NCBI GenBank assembly: GCA_036320915.1
Contig: JAXBDG010000001.1
Coordinates: 2,232,001 to 2,296,000, forward strand
Source of the DNA: Linnemannia elongata
Taxonomy: Eukaryota > Mortierellomycota > Mortierellomycetes > Mortierellales > Mortierellaceae
DNA: 64,000 bases
Direction of reading: 5' to 3'
Part shown: piece after piece, positions 10,063 to 20,580 of the stretch
Numbering within the stretch: position 1 is the stretch's first letter
How the letters are laid out: every line of letters begins with the position of its first letter
The notes under the pieces: model-generated
Told to the model about the DNA's origin: nothing
Seen by the model: only the letters and a program-made list of their open reading frames with translations
The model's database searches: none
Translations under genes and position numbers: made by a program

Positions 10063-11853
10063 CTAGATGAGAATGATATCTGGCCTATGTTCTCGCATCC
10101 ATCTAACACACTCCATAACTCCAATATCCGGGATCCTTCCACCATACTGACTGTTATATTCGATGTACCTCAGACCACGAATCGCCTTCAACTTGGGCCA
10201 ATGTGCAACCATCCACTGCACCTCTGGTACACCAATCCTATGTGCCATATGATTCACATTCAACTCTTCCAACTCCTTCAGCCCGGCCAATTCCTCAAGC
10301 CCACTCTCGAGTGAAAACTCTAAGCAATCCGTCTGCATACAGACGTTAACCGCCATAGTCTGCTTCCCCCTCATCCTTAATAGGCGGTACACGGGGTTAT
10401 ACATTTTGTTACTATGAGTGCCAAGACGCAACTTGCGCAGGTAAGTCAATCTACCCAGTTGCGCCAGAACTCGCTTCTGGGCTGCATAGCTCCCAAACTG
10501 AGCTGGCGATAGTTCCTGTTCTGGTGCCGCTGGTGGTGGGTGACCAGTTTCGTTAATACCAGCAAGGGTAACATCCGGTCGAAGAACGCCACCAATGAAG
10601 CATTCAAACACCTCCAGCGAACTGCTAGCCCAAGGGATAAAAAAGTCCATGGATGCATCGAGTCTCATCCTCCTGTTGGGTGATACATAGCCTTTCTCAA
10701 TGACCCTGACAATCTCCAGATTCGGACTGGAACTCAGGATGGCGTTAAAGATCTGTGCATCAAAGTCGTATCCAAGAACGTCCAAACACTCCAACGTCGG
10801 TGCATGTTTCAGAAACGCCTCCTGGCTGATATCGTCAATGTCGTACATACTCTCCCGCTCGTCCTCCAAAAGAAGATGGATTCCCTTCAACCCCGAGGCC
10901 GCATTCAACATAAGGTTGATCCCATACGAATCGCCACTGTGGATCTGAATGTACGGCAGACGCTCGCTTGTTGTGCTGATATGTTGGATTGCTTCCTGGT
11001 TGATTCCCGAGAACTTCTCGCGCTCAAGCTTCGCCAATCTGGGGTATTTTTGGAGGAGTGGCGTCGAATCGAACGTCACTGTCGAGAGAATCGAGCCTGG
11101 GACATCTTTGAGTTCCGATGCCTGAAGAACCCCAGCCATCGATGCCTTCGGCTTGGTTTTGAATCTCGGAGTATACCGGGGATGTGATGTGCTCAGAGTA
11201 TACTCCTTGAAGTCACCCCATCGCCAAATCTGCGAAGGCGAATACAGCTCCTTCAGTTCCAGGAGTGTCTGCGCCATGGCCTTGACGAGAGCCTCGCTTT
11301 TGAAACAAAACACCGGGAGAATCAAGAACTGCAAGCCCGGATTGCGATGACTGATCGACAGTAGCACCTTGATATTATTGGCATGTCTGACACCAATGAG
11401 GGGCCCTTCCTTGAAAGGATGCAAGTGACGATTGCCCTTGACCTGCTTCTGTCCAGCTCCAGCTCCAATTGACCCTCGCCGACCGGACAACACAACTCCC
11501 TGCGACCTCCCACTGTCAGCGGCTCGTGACCCAGTCTGCTCTGCGTCCAGACAGATAAGGTTGGTGCATGTCTTGCCATAGTCCAGGAACGGTTCCAGAA
11601 CATCGAGGTTGTACGCTCTGATGACTCGGATATAGTGTCCGTTGCGGAGAAGTCCTGCTTGTCCCTCAGGGGACTGGAATTTGGGGATGGGGTCGAATCG
11701 CTGGAAGGTGATTGAGTGCCAGAGGTGAGGGATGAAGGTGTCGAAGAAGGAATGAGAGATAAGACAACACGTGGCGAGATCGTGTTGATTGAGATGGTCG
11801 GCGATTAGTGTTGCCAGTTCGAGGATGTCGAACACCTTTGTGCTGGCTCGCAT
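10063..11853 (-). CDS. F-box-like leucine-rich repeat protein B (paralogue of A)
   Basis: A 596-residue frame starting at ATG 11853. The chosen start, MRASTKVFDILELATLIA, aligns with that of gene A, while the upstream in-frame extension is hydrophobic low-complexity and probably 5' UTR. Both proteins share LNQHDLATCCLIS, the PHLWHSI block, KFQSPEGQAGLLRNGHYIRV near residue 55-80, and a C-terminal GLKELEELNVNHMAHRIG / EVQWMVAHWPKLK block, so they arose by tandem duplication. The middle is more diverged and gene B is about 110 residues shorter. The likely role is SCF-type substrate recognition; targets are unknown. No intron is needed. Confidence 0.88.
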   Translation of the reverse strand: MRASTKVFDILELATLIADHLNQHDLATCCLISHSFFDTFIPHLWHSITFQRFDPIPKFQSPEGQAGLLRNGHYIRVIRAYNLDVLEPFLDYGKTCTNLICLDAEQTGSRAADSGRSQGVVLSGRRGSIGAGAGQKQVKGNRHLHPFKEGPLIGVRHANNIKVLLSISHRNPGLQFLILPVFCFKSEALVKAMAQTLLELKELYSPSQIWRWGDFKEYTLSTSHPRYTPRFKTKPKASMAGVLQASELKDVPGSILSTVTFDSTPLLQKYPRLAKLEREKFSGINQEAIQHISTTSERLPYIQIHSGDSYGINLMLNAASGLKGIHLLLEDERESMYDIDDISQEAFLKHAPTLECLDVLGYDFDAQIFNAILSSSPNLEIVRVIEKGYVSPNRRMRLDASMDFFIPWASSSLEVFECFIGGVLRPDVTLAGINETGHPPPAAPEQELSPAQFGSYAAQKRVLAQLGRLTYLRKLRLGTHSNKMYNPVYRLLRMRGKQTMAVNVCMQTDCLEFSLESGLEELAGLKELEELNVNHMAHRIGVPEVQWMVAHWPKLKAIRGLRYIEYNSQYGGRIPDIGVMECVRWMREHRPDIILI

Positions 11854-12191
11854 TCCGTGCTTAAATGAAGCGTGGGTGATGAGTGAAAAGGAAAGAGAGT
11901 TGAGAGTTGAGAGCAAAAAGTAAAGAAACAAAGGACAGGAGAGAAAGAGAGAGAGAAAGCGCTCAAGCAAGTGGCACTGCTAGTTGCCACTTGCCACCCA
12001 CACATTATTTGCGTGCAAGTGTTGTAAACAAGCGACGTGGTCAAAAAATAGAAAGTGGACAGGGAAGGGGCTAGAAAAAAGGGTGAGGGGGTGAAAATGG
12101 AAGAAGAGGGCGCCTTTTGTCCCTTCACTCTTTCTTGCATTGCATATTTGACCTGAATGAAGGCTAGTAATAATACGAGCTTTGGGCGAAC

Positions 12192-12600
12192 TCACAGACC
12201 GTCAATCTCGACGCCGACCTTGCCTATGAATCCGCCTTGAAAAAACCGATCATATGTCTCCGCAACAACATCCAGCCCACTTTCAACTACTGTCTCCGCA
12301 AACTTGACCTTACCACTCATGACAAAAGGTATTACCTCCTTCCAGAACGACTCCCATTGGTGATAGTACTCATAGATCATGTATCTCTCGTACAGCAACT
12401 GCTTCATAAGAATATGGATCAAATTCCTGGGAACAAGGGGTTCTCAGCCTTGATGCATCGCCAAAACGCCGTAGGAGATGATCCAGGCATGGGTGTTGAG
12501 CAAGTCCAAGGCGATCTCGACAGTGCCATCTAAGACTAGGTCGTAGTAAATGCCCTGGCTTTTGGCGAGTTCTCGACCGAAAACAATCTCTGCGTAACCA
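12192..12600 (-). pseudogene. C-terminal remnant of an MDR-type NADP-dependent oxidoreductase
   Basis: The minus strand encodes a clear relative of the C-terminal third of the intact reductase at 14.2-15.4 kb: GIYYDLVLDGTVEIALDLLN matches the intact YYDLVFDNTVEIALDLFN, and after an in-frame TGA (12444-12446) the frame continues with IHILMKQ, WESFWKEV and the terminal GKVGVEIDGL. The stop falls where the intact gene has a glutamine codon (HKGQEL). The N-terminal substrate domain and most of the Rossmann fold are missing, as upstream sequence to 12780 shows no similarity. It is therefore a decayed, 5'-truncated paralogue in inverted orientation to the intact copy. The left boundary is the in-frame stop after the C-terminus; the right boundary is approximate. 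Confidence 0.8.
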
Positions 12601-14030
12601 GGGTGACAATGTGGTTGGCTACGGTTGCTGTTGGTCGTTTTGTTGTCTTGACGATGGCTTGTCGAGCTAATAATGTTGAGAGAAAGGGGTGACGACGCGA
12701 GGGTATATACAACCAAAAAGGAACGACAGACTACATTACAAATAGTCGAGATAAGGTAGGCAGCTCTATTCACCATTTTGCCACATCAGTTGACCTTCAC
12801 GGTCGATCTACAGCTTCATCAGCCAACAACGTCAAACTGTTCATGGAAGTCACTGCTCTGATGCCATTTACCTGCGCAAGTTGTCAATAAAGGATGCGAT
12901 CCACCATGTTGGTTGACAGGCATGGCAACTAAATAAGGTGGGCATGTCTGCTGGTTGTTGGTATAGTGCGTTAGGATAAAGTATGTTTGAGAGTGAAGGA
13001 ATGGTGCTAGCGTTCATTTCATTTCTTAGTTTTGTCCGATTTGTCAGACAGATCGATAGGATGAAGGACACACGATAGAAAATTCTTAGGTAGGGACAGC
13101 GAGGCAGAGATAGAGAGAAGAGGGGAGCGCCTGCAACGCAACGTTCGATCTGATAAAGACTGATCAATACAGGAGCATACACTCTTCAAGGTTCGTGAGT
13201 ACCACGCAGCGTGTAAGTAAGAATACATTCGCGTCTTTCTCTTTGACACATCCTTCGTGTGATCAGTCAATGTTAAAGATGTATCCATAATTTTGTCAAG
13301 TTAAGGAGTCATGCCAAGAGTGCTGCCACGCAAGAGTCCACGCAACCAAAAAGATCTCATACAAAATACTGTAAGACAGCCTGATCGATCCCTTCAAGAT
13401 CCCCTCATACCAGGGAGGTCTGAGGATACAAATTCTCCTCGATCTCGTTTGCAACAATATACAGGGTTATAGTAGCTTGCAAAAACAAATAGACGTAAGA
13501 ACAGCCAAGAGTCGATCCTAAACGTTGCAGTGGCGACTGTCTTCAGGAAGATAATCCAAGTTTTTCTTTTTTGAAGTCCTTGTTCTGTATCTGTGCTAAA
13601 CAAAAATGTCCAACAAGTGACGCCGTCCTTTTTTAACGCCTTGTTTTGTCTATTTGTCATACACAGAACGCACGGTGGCACACCCTATCTTTGTTCCTCC
13701 CTCAGTAAACTGTCAGGTCTTTTTAGACTCGATGCAACAATCTTCTGCAATGTTTGAATCATTGCGCAGGCACTCTTTCCCTCCTGTCAGAATGTGCGCT
13801 TGGCATGCTATGTAAACAAACAAAAACACTTTTGTGAGGGATTGTAATTCCACAGAAAAGTCGCGCGAGAAACGGGCTATATTGTAGGCCAATGGTACCA
13901 TAAAGTCTCAATTTCTGGGCGTGGAAAACCAAAGTGTTGTCAGTGGGATTGGTGGGGTTCTTGCAAATGATGAATAATTTTCGTCTTTGTCTTCTTCGAG
14001 AACAGGATCATAGCTCGGAAAGAAATGTTG
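12601..14030. other. Intergenic region without recognisable genes
   Basis: About 1.4 kb between the reductase remnant and the intact reductase gene. I see only short frames without family resemblance. The last part is the promoter of the downstream gene. Confidence 0.5.
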
Positions 14031-14038
14031 TATAAAAG
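14031..14038 (+). promoter_or_regulatory. TATA box (TATAAAAG) of the reductase gene
   Basis: A consensus TATAAAAG lies 129 bases before the ATG, followed by a CT-rich stretch and a CA-rich leader ending ACTCAAA-ATG. This is the spacing of a TATA-containing fungal gene with a leader of about 100 bases. Confidence 0.7.
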
Positions 14039-14166
14039 CTAGGAAGATTCTCTCTCTCTTTTCTCCTCATCAAAGCTACAACGTCTCAACAGCCAACAAA
14101 AGCAACTCAAACGCATCACACTTACACTCACACCACCAGAAAAACTACCTCACACAAACACTCAAA

Positions 14167-15405
14167 ATGACCAAGTCCCAGATCACCAACAACCGCGTCT
14201 ACATCGCTCAGATCCCCGAGGGTGTTGCCCCCCACAAGAACCATTTCCGCACTGTCACCACAACTGAGGACAAGCCTGAACTCGAGGAGGGCTCCGTCTT
14301 TGTCAAGAACATCCTCTTCTCCTTGGATCCTTGTAAGATGATGTTACCATGCTGTCGGTGAGAAAAAAAAACGGCACTGAGCGAGAAAATGAATGGGCAC
14401 TGACAATTGCGTTCCTTCTCTCAATCAACCACACATAGATATCCGCTACGATTTCGCTGAGGGTGCAAAGGAGACTGAGGTCATTGGCTTTGGCTTCTCC
14501 AAGGTCCTCGAGTCTAGGAACCCCAACTTCCATGTAGGCTCCAGCTACTTCTTTGGTTTTCTCCCCTGGTCGTCTTACAGCGTCCTCAGATCTCAGGACC
14601 TTGGCGAGACCTTCAATATTGATAGCATCGACAAAGACATTCCTCTTTCTGCTTACAGCGGTATCCTCGGTGCCTCTGGTCTTACAGTCTGGGACTCTAT
14701 CAACCGTGTCGCCGACTTGAAGAAAGGCGAGACCATTTACATTTCTAGCGCTGCTGGGTAGGTGAACATTCTTGCTCCACCTCCTTGAGTTCACGTGCTC
14801 TGTACTCCAAGGCGAGGAAGAAAAAATTAACTCTGCTCCACGATTTTAATATGGTTAATAGAACTTTGGGTCAATTGGCCGGACAGATTGCCAAGCGCAA
14901 GGGTCTCCGCGTCATTGGATCCGCCGGCACTGACGAGAAGGTCGCCTACCTCAAAAACCAGCTCGGTTTTGATGCCGCCTTCAACTACAAGACCCAAGAC
15001 AAGCGTGAGGCATTGACCGCTGCTGTCGGGCCTCAGGGTCTCGATGTCTACTACGACTTGGTCTTTGACAACACTGTGGAGATTGCCTTGGATCTTTTCA
15101 ACCCCCATGGTCGTGTTGTCACCGTCGGGCTGCTGGCGGGTCACAAGGGCCAAGAACTTGCAATCCCCAAGAACATTGTCCACCTGTTGTTGAAACAGAT
15201 CCGTTGGGAGGGTTACACAGTCTTTGAGCACTTTGATCAGTTTGAGAACTTCTGGAAGGAGGTGACTCCGTTGGTCAAGAGCGGCGAGTTTAAGTACACC
15301 CAGACGGTTGTAGATGGGGATGTTGGTGATATTGCTGAGACCTACCTTCGATTCTTGGAGGGAGCGTACCAGGGCAAGGTCAGCCTCAAGCTCGGCGACT
15401 TTTAA
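14167..15405 (+). CDS. NADP-dependent medium-chain oxidoreductase (leukotriene B4 12-hydroxydehydrogenase/prostaglandin reductase-like)
   Basis: Exons 14167-14332, 14439-14757 and 14862-15405 give 342 residues, the usual length for zinc-free MDR reductases. The splices restore the family sequence: FSLDPYIRYDF over intron 1 and the nucleotide-binding motif SSAAGTLGQLAGQIAK over intron 2 (equivalent to the AxxGxxG loop of this subfamily). Further signatures are GFGFSKVLES, YSGILGASGLTVWDS, RVIGSAGTDEKVAYLK, GLDVYYD and GRVVTVGL. Such enzymes reduce the double bond of alpha,beta-unsaturated aldehydes and ketones with NADPH in the cytosol, often in detoxification. No zinc-ligand set is apparent. 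A strong TATA box upstream suggests regulated, possibly stress-induced, expression (inference). Confidence 0.92.
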
Positions 15406-15742
15406 GCGGCTGGATTCTTTTGTTCTGTTCCCTTTCAGTTCCTTTCTGAATAAAAAAAAATAGTGCCCGCGTCACTCCCTTCTCATCGGAACAATGGTAT
15501 CTTTTCAAGTGCAGAGGGTGATGGAATGAAAGTCTTATTCACTGATCAACGGCCGTTGACTACGCCCTCGTTCTACATCGGCAAAGTTTAATTTTTCGCA
15601 GAGTGAAGGGGCCAGCCAATCACAGTCATGTTTTGTACATCAACAGTCACCGCCAGCGTTTCTTTCGCGTTTATTTTGTTTACGTTTTTCTACTTCACAA
15701 CGCACGCATTCATCTCTTGTCAAAACAGAATCGCAATACACC

Positions 15743-17803
15743 ATGAGCCCGCCGACATTAACACAACGGACAGGACTGGAGCAACCATCGCCATTGGCCA
15801 TCCCAGAACTATTGGACAGAGTGTTCTCGTACTTGGACCAACGCACACTCAGTTACAATTGCACACGCGTTGCACGACTCTGGTCGGAGACAGCACGCCG
15901 ATATGTCGAGCCCGAATATGCTTGGTCGGACTGCCTCCAAGACAGCGAGGATCTGGAGCGTGCCTTAACAATGCTACCCTGGATAACGAGGCTGCAGTGG
16001 TTCTCCGGATCTGTTCGTGAGGCAGCGAGTGAGGATTCTCAGAGACTACACAGGGCTTTGCTGTTGAATGCATTGGAGACTGTGGAGTACAACCGGGAGA
16101 CTCCGAGAAGGGCGTATGATCAAGATGGCAAGCAACTCTACGACCAGTTGAAGAGCCTTCTGCCTCCTAGCACCACTGGACAACAACAAATTGCCCTCCC
16201 AGGGCGACTTAGAGCAGGACCAAGGGTCCAGCTTCGGACGCTAGAGCTATGTGGCGACTTGATGTCGACTTGGTCCCGGCTGTTGCTGCCGCTGTTGTCC
16301 ACCCTGACCCGACTAAAGATCTCGACTGCATTTGGCAAGGCAACCACCACTCCGATGTCGGGCGAGTACATCACTATCCACGACATCCATCAGGACTGCC
16401 CGCTTCTAGAGGAGCTTCATATTATGGCGGGCAGGAACGAGTGGCTATTTGGACCACGGGTTCGGAGAACTGGTTCCCTCCCATTTTCTTCCCTCCCCGA
16501 CACCTTCCTCCCACATTTGCGACTTCGTTCCTTGGTGATCGAAAAGGGAAAACTTACACAGGCGTATCTTGAAAATTTGCTTACACATACTCCACATCTT
16601 ACAACGCTCATTCTCCACACGTACGACATTTATTACCCAGACGCCCACACCTCGCTCGGCGACTTCAATCCAACTCGATTCTTCAAAAAAATGCAGGAAC
16701 TTAACCTCCCCCTGAAGGTGTTTAGCTGTTCAAAGTGCAGAGGCTCTGCATTCTAGTCACTTTGCCCCACTTCGCAGACACGGGTCTTTTACACAGAGGA
16801 ACTCCAAGTGCAACACATGCAGCTTCTGGAACACCAGCCAAACAACATCACCTTTCTGGAGCTCTGTGGCAGTGTCAGTTCTGAGCATCTTGTTCAGGGT
16901 CGTCTACACCATTACCTATGTGCCTCGCCTCACCTCCTCCATCTCAAGGCCTTGGCGTTTCCGTTCCACATTGAGCATATGGACCTTCATGGACTCTTAC
17001 CTCCAGTAACAGATCGATACCATCCGGCCTATCTCCCAGGAGTTTGGAAATGTCGAAAACTCAGGACCCTACACGTCAGAATCGCTACCCCTAGGAATGA
17101 CGCTGGACTTCGCCCGCCACCAATGCCGGAGCACTCGAGGATCGCATTCGGCTATATTGCGCGAGTTTGTCCCGAGTTACAGGAGATCGAGTTTGCCAAT
17201 GGTGGGTATGGGGCGGAGGATCCCTATCTCAACCTGACACTTTTGGGCGGACTCTGTCTCCTTGGTCGACTCCAGCACTTGGAGAGGTTCTCGAGCGGGA
17301 CATGGAAGAAGCGCGGAGTCCTGAACGCGCGGAATCTGGAATGGATTGTCGAATCTGGACGGACAGAACCGAAGAAGGCCAAGAGACAGAAGGAGCTCAG
17401 GTCGGTCTGGAAGAAGCTTGGACTCTTGGATTTTGATGAGCCAGTTCAAGATACTGCAGCTGTTACGAGACAGGAACCAGAGAGTATCACAAGTGCGGGT
17501 CTCAAGAAGCTTGCAAGTCTGAACACAAAGAAACGCGGGAGACTGGAACCCAAGGCACGGTTTGACTGGGCTGGTATTGATGCGACCTTGCGAGAGGAGT
17601 TGAAGTACCTGGGGCTGCCAGTCGAGGTTAAAACCTTCTTTAACGGGTTGGACAAGCCAGGCAAGGACGGAGGTGGAAATCATTGCTTCCCTGTGCTCCG
17701 GTACTTGTCCTTTTGTTCTCCTGGGGGAATTGAGTTGTCGCCCGAACGGGAGATCAAGCGTCTGACGATCAACAAGTCGCGTAGACCATGGGTCAAGCCA
17801 TAG
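15743..17803 (+). CDS. F-box-like protein with a 60-nt intron
   Basis: Two long frames separated by an in-frame TAG (16754-16756) are best joined by removing a 60-nt intron, 16718-16777 (donor AAG/GTGTTT, acceptor TTCGCAG), giving 666 residues. The N-terminus carries an F-box (about 18-60: LAIPELLDRVFSYLDQRTLSYNC, then WSETARRY). The rest has scattered leucine-rich segments (LRTLELCG, CPLLEELHIM, LRSLVIEKG, LTTLILH, CPELQEIEFANGG) and a short basic C-terminus. It belongs to the large fungal F-box/LRR class and is not a close paralogue of genes A and B. The intron length is a multiple of three, so without splicing the only consequence would be the TAG stop. The alternative reading is a nonsense-bearing pseudogene, which I consider less likely. 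Confidence 0.83.
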
Positions 17804-20580
17804 TACAAGAAGGCACTATGCAATTGAAATAAAGATGCGATCATTTCATCCATAGGGCACATCTTCCTTTCTATCCTTATCCTTCTCGTGCTTTGTGTGT
17901 TTTGCAGTACAGTTGATAGCATGTTTCTGCCGAGGAGTTGTGCCATGACCTCTTCTCCGCCAAATGGTTTGCTGCTTTAAAGCTCTATGATACATTGCCA
18001 CATCCTACCTTCCCTTGCCCCGTCCTTCTTTTCTTACTCTCCTCTTTCCTTTGCAACGACGACATCAATAACCTTGTCATCTTCTTCTTCTCCCCTTCCT
18101 CGTCTCTTATTTTTCTCCTCAACACATCCTTTTGCTCTTTGCTAGTTATCGTCCCTCGTTTGTTTGTTGACCTAAAAAAATCCCGTCGTTCTTCCTGCTG
18201 AGGGAACTCTCTTCTCCTCATTCACACACCTTTTTTTTTCTGACCGCCACCTAAATCGACATAGGTCGTCACCCCTGCGACCTCATGTCAGTCGATACCA
18301 AGGTCAGGATTACAACACATTCCGATTCAAGGTCATTCTGGTAGGACGAACGGATGCAAACTACGGACATCAGAAACACATAAGTAACCCAATCCCTCGA
18401 CTCAACTATACACAGTCCTCTCCTAGGTCGAACCAGTTCCCTTCCTTTTTCACCTCACTCACTTATACAGGGACGTCATTTGATTCTATGATCCATCTTT
18501 CTCCCTTCAACAACACTTTCAGAATGGTCCTCAAGGCCTCTCGTGTTGTGTTAAACACACCATGGCGATGCTGATATTCTGCTGAACTGAAACCCTTACC
18601 ACGGCACTGCTCGCCTGTTTGTCACCAACTTTTTCACTCTGCACTCAGGGGCGCCAATCAAGGTTAATGTCTGCCTCAATCCGAACAAACCTGTTATTTT
18701 CACTCTCTAACCTCTCAACGGGACGTAACAGGAATAGCAGGAAGGTCTAGCTTGCTCTCATATCCTATAGCTACTCCTTGGCATCAACCAAAATTGACAA
18801 GAGAGGCGCCTTTTATTGTATGGTACCCATGAGACATTCATTCTCCTTGGACCTTGGTTGCGATATGGAAGGGAACGTGTAGTCTTTGGCGAAAGAACAC
18901 CCTCTTTATAAAGTGCTCCGAATGGCGTTCTTGCCGACCTCGATGGCCACTGAGGGACGAAGAAGAAGAGGGTTGAGAGATTATTGAGTGAAGGTAGTGA
19001 GCGCAAAAGAAGAAGAGATGAAATCTGTTTATTTTGATTGCCCTTGTACTTGAAACCTGGCAGGAAACCAAAATAGATGTAGTCATTGTTTCTAAAATAA
19101 AAAAAAAAGCCCCCATACATTCATACGTGTTTTCAACTAGGGCTTATTAAATCGCCTACGACGTTTTTGCATGACGAATAATTTGTCCAGAGGAAGAACG
19201 TCGGAAAGGTTTCCTAGAGGAGCAGGAAAAACGAGGAGAAACGGGGAAATGATCAAAAGGCTTTTGAACGGTACCTACATCACCTGAAAATGACCTGCCG
19301 TTCTCCGCAGAGCTTCGCCATCAGTCAAAGTCAACTGAGTTTACCTATTTCTCCGCTAGAAACTCCTCCTTTTTGTCTCTCCGTTTTCCTCTTGCTGTGC
19401 CTCCATTCTGAGATATAGATGGCAAAGTCGACATATCTTGATGAATGCTGATAAAAATTGATCCCTCATGCATTACCGCTTGTTTGTTTGTTAGATTATT
19501 TTCTTGTACTTCCTATTTTCTGCACTTGCGCATTTATTGTCGCATCGATTTATTCCCGACCACCCTTCCATACATACGTACATTACACGTGGTAGACTTT
19601 TGGCTAAACCCCTTCTTCCTTTTTTTTTTTGTTCATAGCAGTAACTGACATGGTTCACATCATGCATGCGCGGAATCAGGGTCTGCGACGATAATGTACA
19701 ACCCTCTTCGCCCATTTGCTAAGGAAGGAAGCATTACGGTCAACCTCCCCCATTTTTTTTTATCGCAAATAGGTGTGGTTGCAAGTAGCGCTTTTCGTTT
19801 CCCTCCTCCCCTTTAGTGCGCGCGCGGAAGGGGGGGGGGGGTTAATTAGTTAAATCTTATGTTCACCTTATCACTGACCTCCTCGTCTTATTACTTTTTT
19901 AGCATGAAATTCAGGACTAGAGGGAGGGTAAAGGAGTAGAATGGCAAAGACGGGTCCTGCGATTCTAGACCATGTCTAGTTTGAGCGCTTTACCTTTTTC
20001 TTTGTCTCGCGTGATGCATGTTGCATGATCAAGGTTATGGCGCTGTAGGTCTTTGCTTTGCCAAGTCAGCGTGAGACGAATGAAAAAAAAAAAGAAGGTT
20101 GAGAACATGGAAGAGGGTAGGACTCGGGTGCAGGAAGGAAGAAACGGGACTTTAAAAACAGTAAAAAAGATCATACGATGAAGAGGCGTTAAACCTTCTT
20201 TTGCCGACTTCGCGGTTGGTTCACCAAAAAAAAAAAAAAAAAAAAAGGGAGAGAAGCAAGGAAAAACGACAGATGGCGAAGGAACATCAGGGCGAGGTGG
20301 TCCGTTTTTGTTCGCTGTTGTGAACTCTCTGACGATAAAGTGCTACTTAGTAGTTGCTCATGAGGGGAGGAATTAAAACTAAAAACGAAGAATGTGTAAA
20401 CATGTGCAAGAGAGGAAAAATAGGGTCTACTTCCACCAGGACCTGCGAGGAATGTAAAGGTGTTTACGACTTCGCCAATCTCCTCGTCGTCCAACCCCGT
20501 TGTGTACTCGTCAAACAGAAAAAAAGGAATAGAGCGGTCATCAATTTTTTATTATTTTGGTCATAAGAATAAGGACAAAG
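17804..20580. other. Gene-poor intergenic region (2.8 kb)
   Basis: No reading frame here resembles a family I know. The region holds the 3' flanks of two convergent genes, CT-rich tracts, a G-run near 19830, a 21-base A-run at 20226-20246 and scattered splice-like sites. A frame near 18290-18345 reads FRFKVILVG, like a small-GTPase first strand, but no GxxxxGK[ST] follows. An AATAAAAA motif just downstream of 20581 (minus strand) probably ends the next gene's transcript. Confidence 0.5.

Noticed and set aside
15743..17803. Reading the F-box gene as two genes or a nonsense pseudogene
   Set aside because: A 60-nt GT-AG intron removes the stop and keeps frame, and both parts are needed for an F-box/LRR protein of usual size.
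18290..18350. FRFKVILVG, resembling the first strand of a Rab/Ras GTPase
   Set aside because: No GxxxxGK[ST] loop follows in any frame or after plausible splicing, and no later G-motifs are visible.
20400..20500. Minus-strand stretch reading GLDDEEIGEVVNTFTFLAGPGG, possibly a last exon of the large F-box gene
   Set aside because: The F-box frame ends naturally with an AATAAAAA signal right after its stop, and the stretch runs into low-complexity sequence; kept only as a remote alternative 3' exon.
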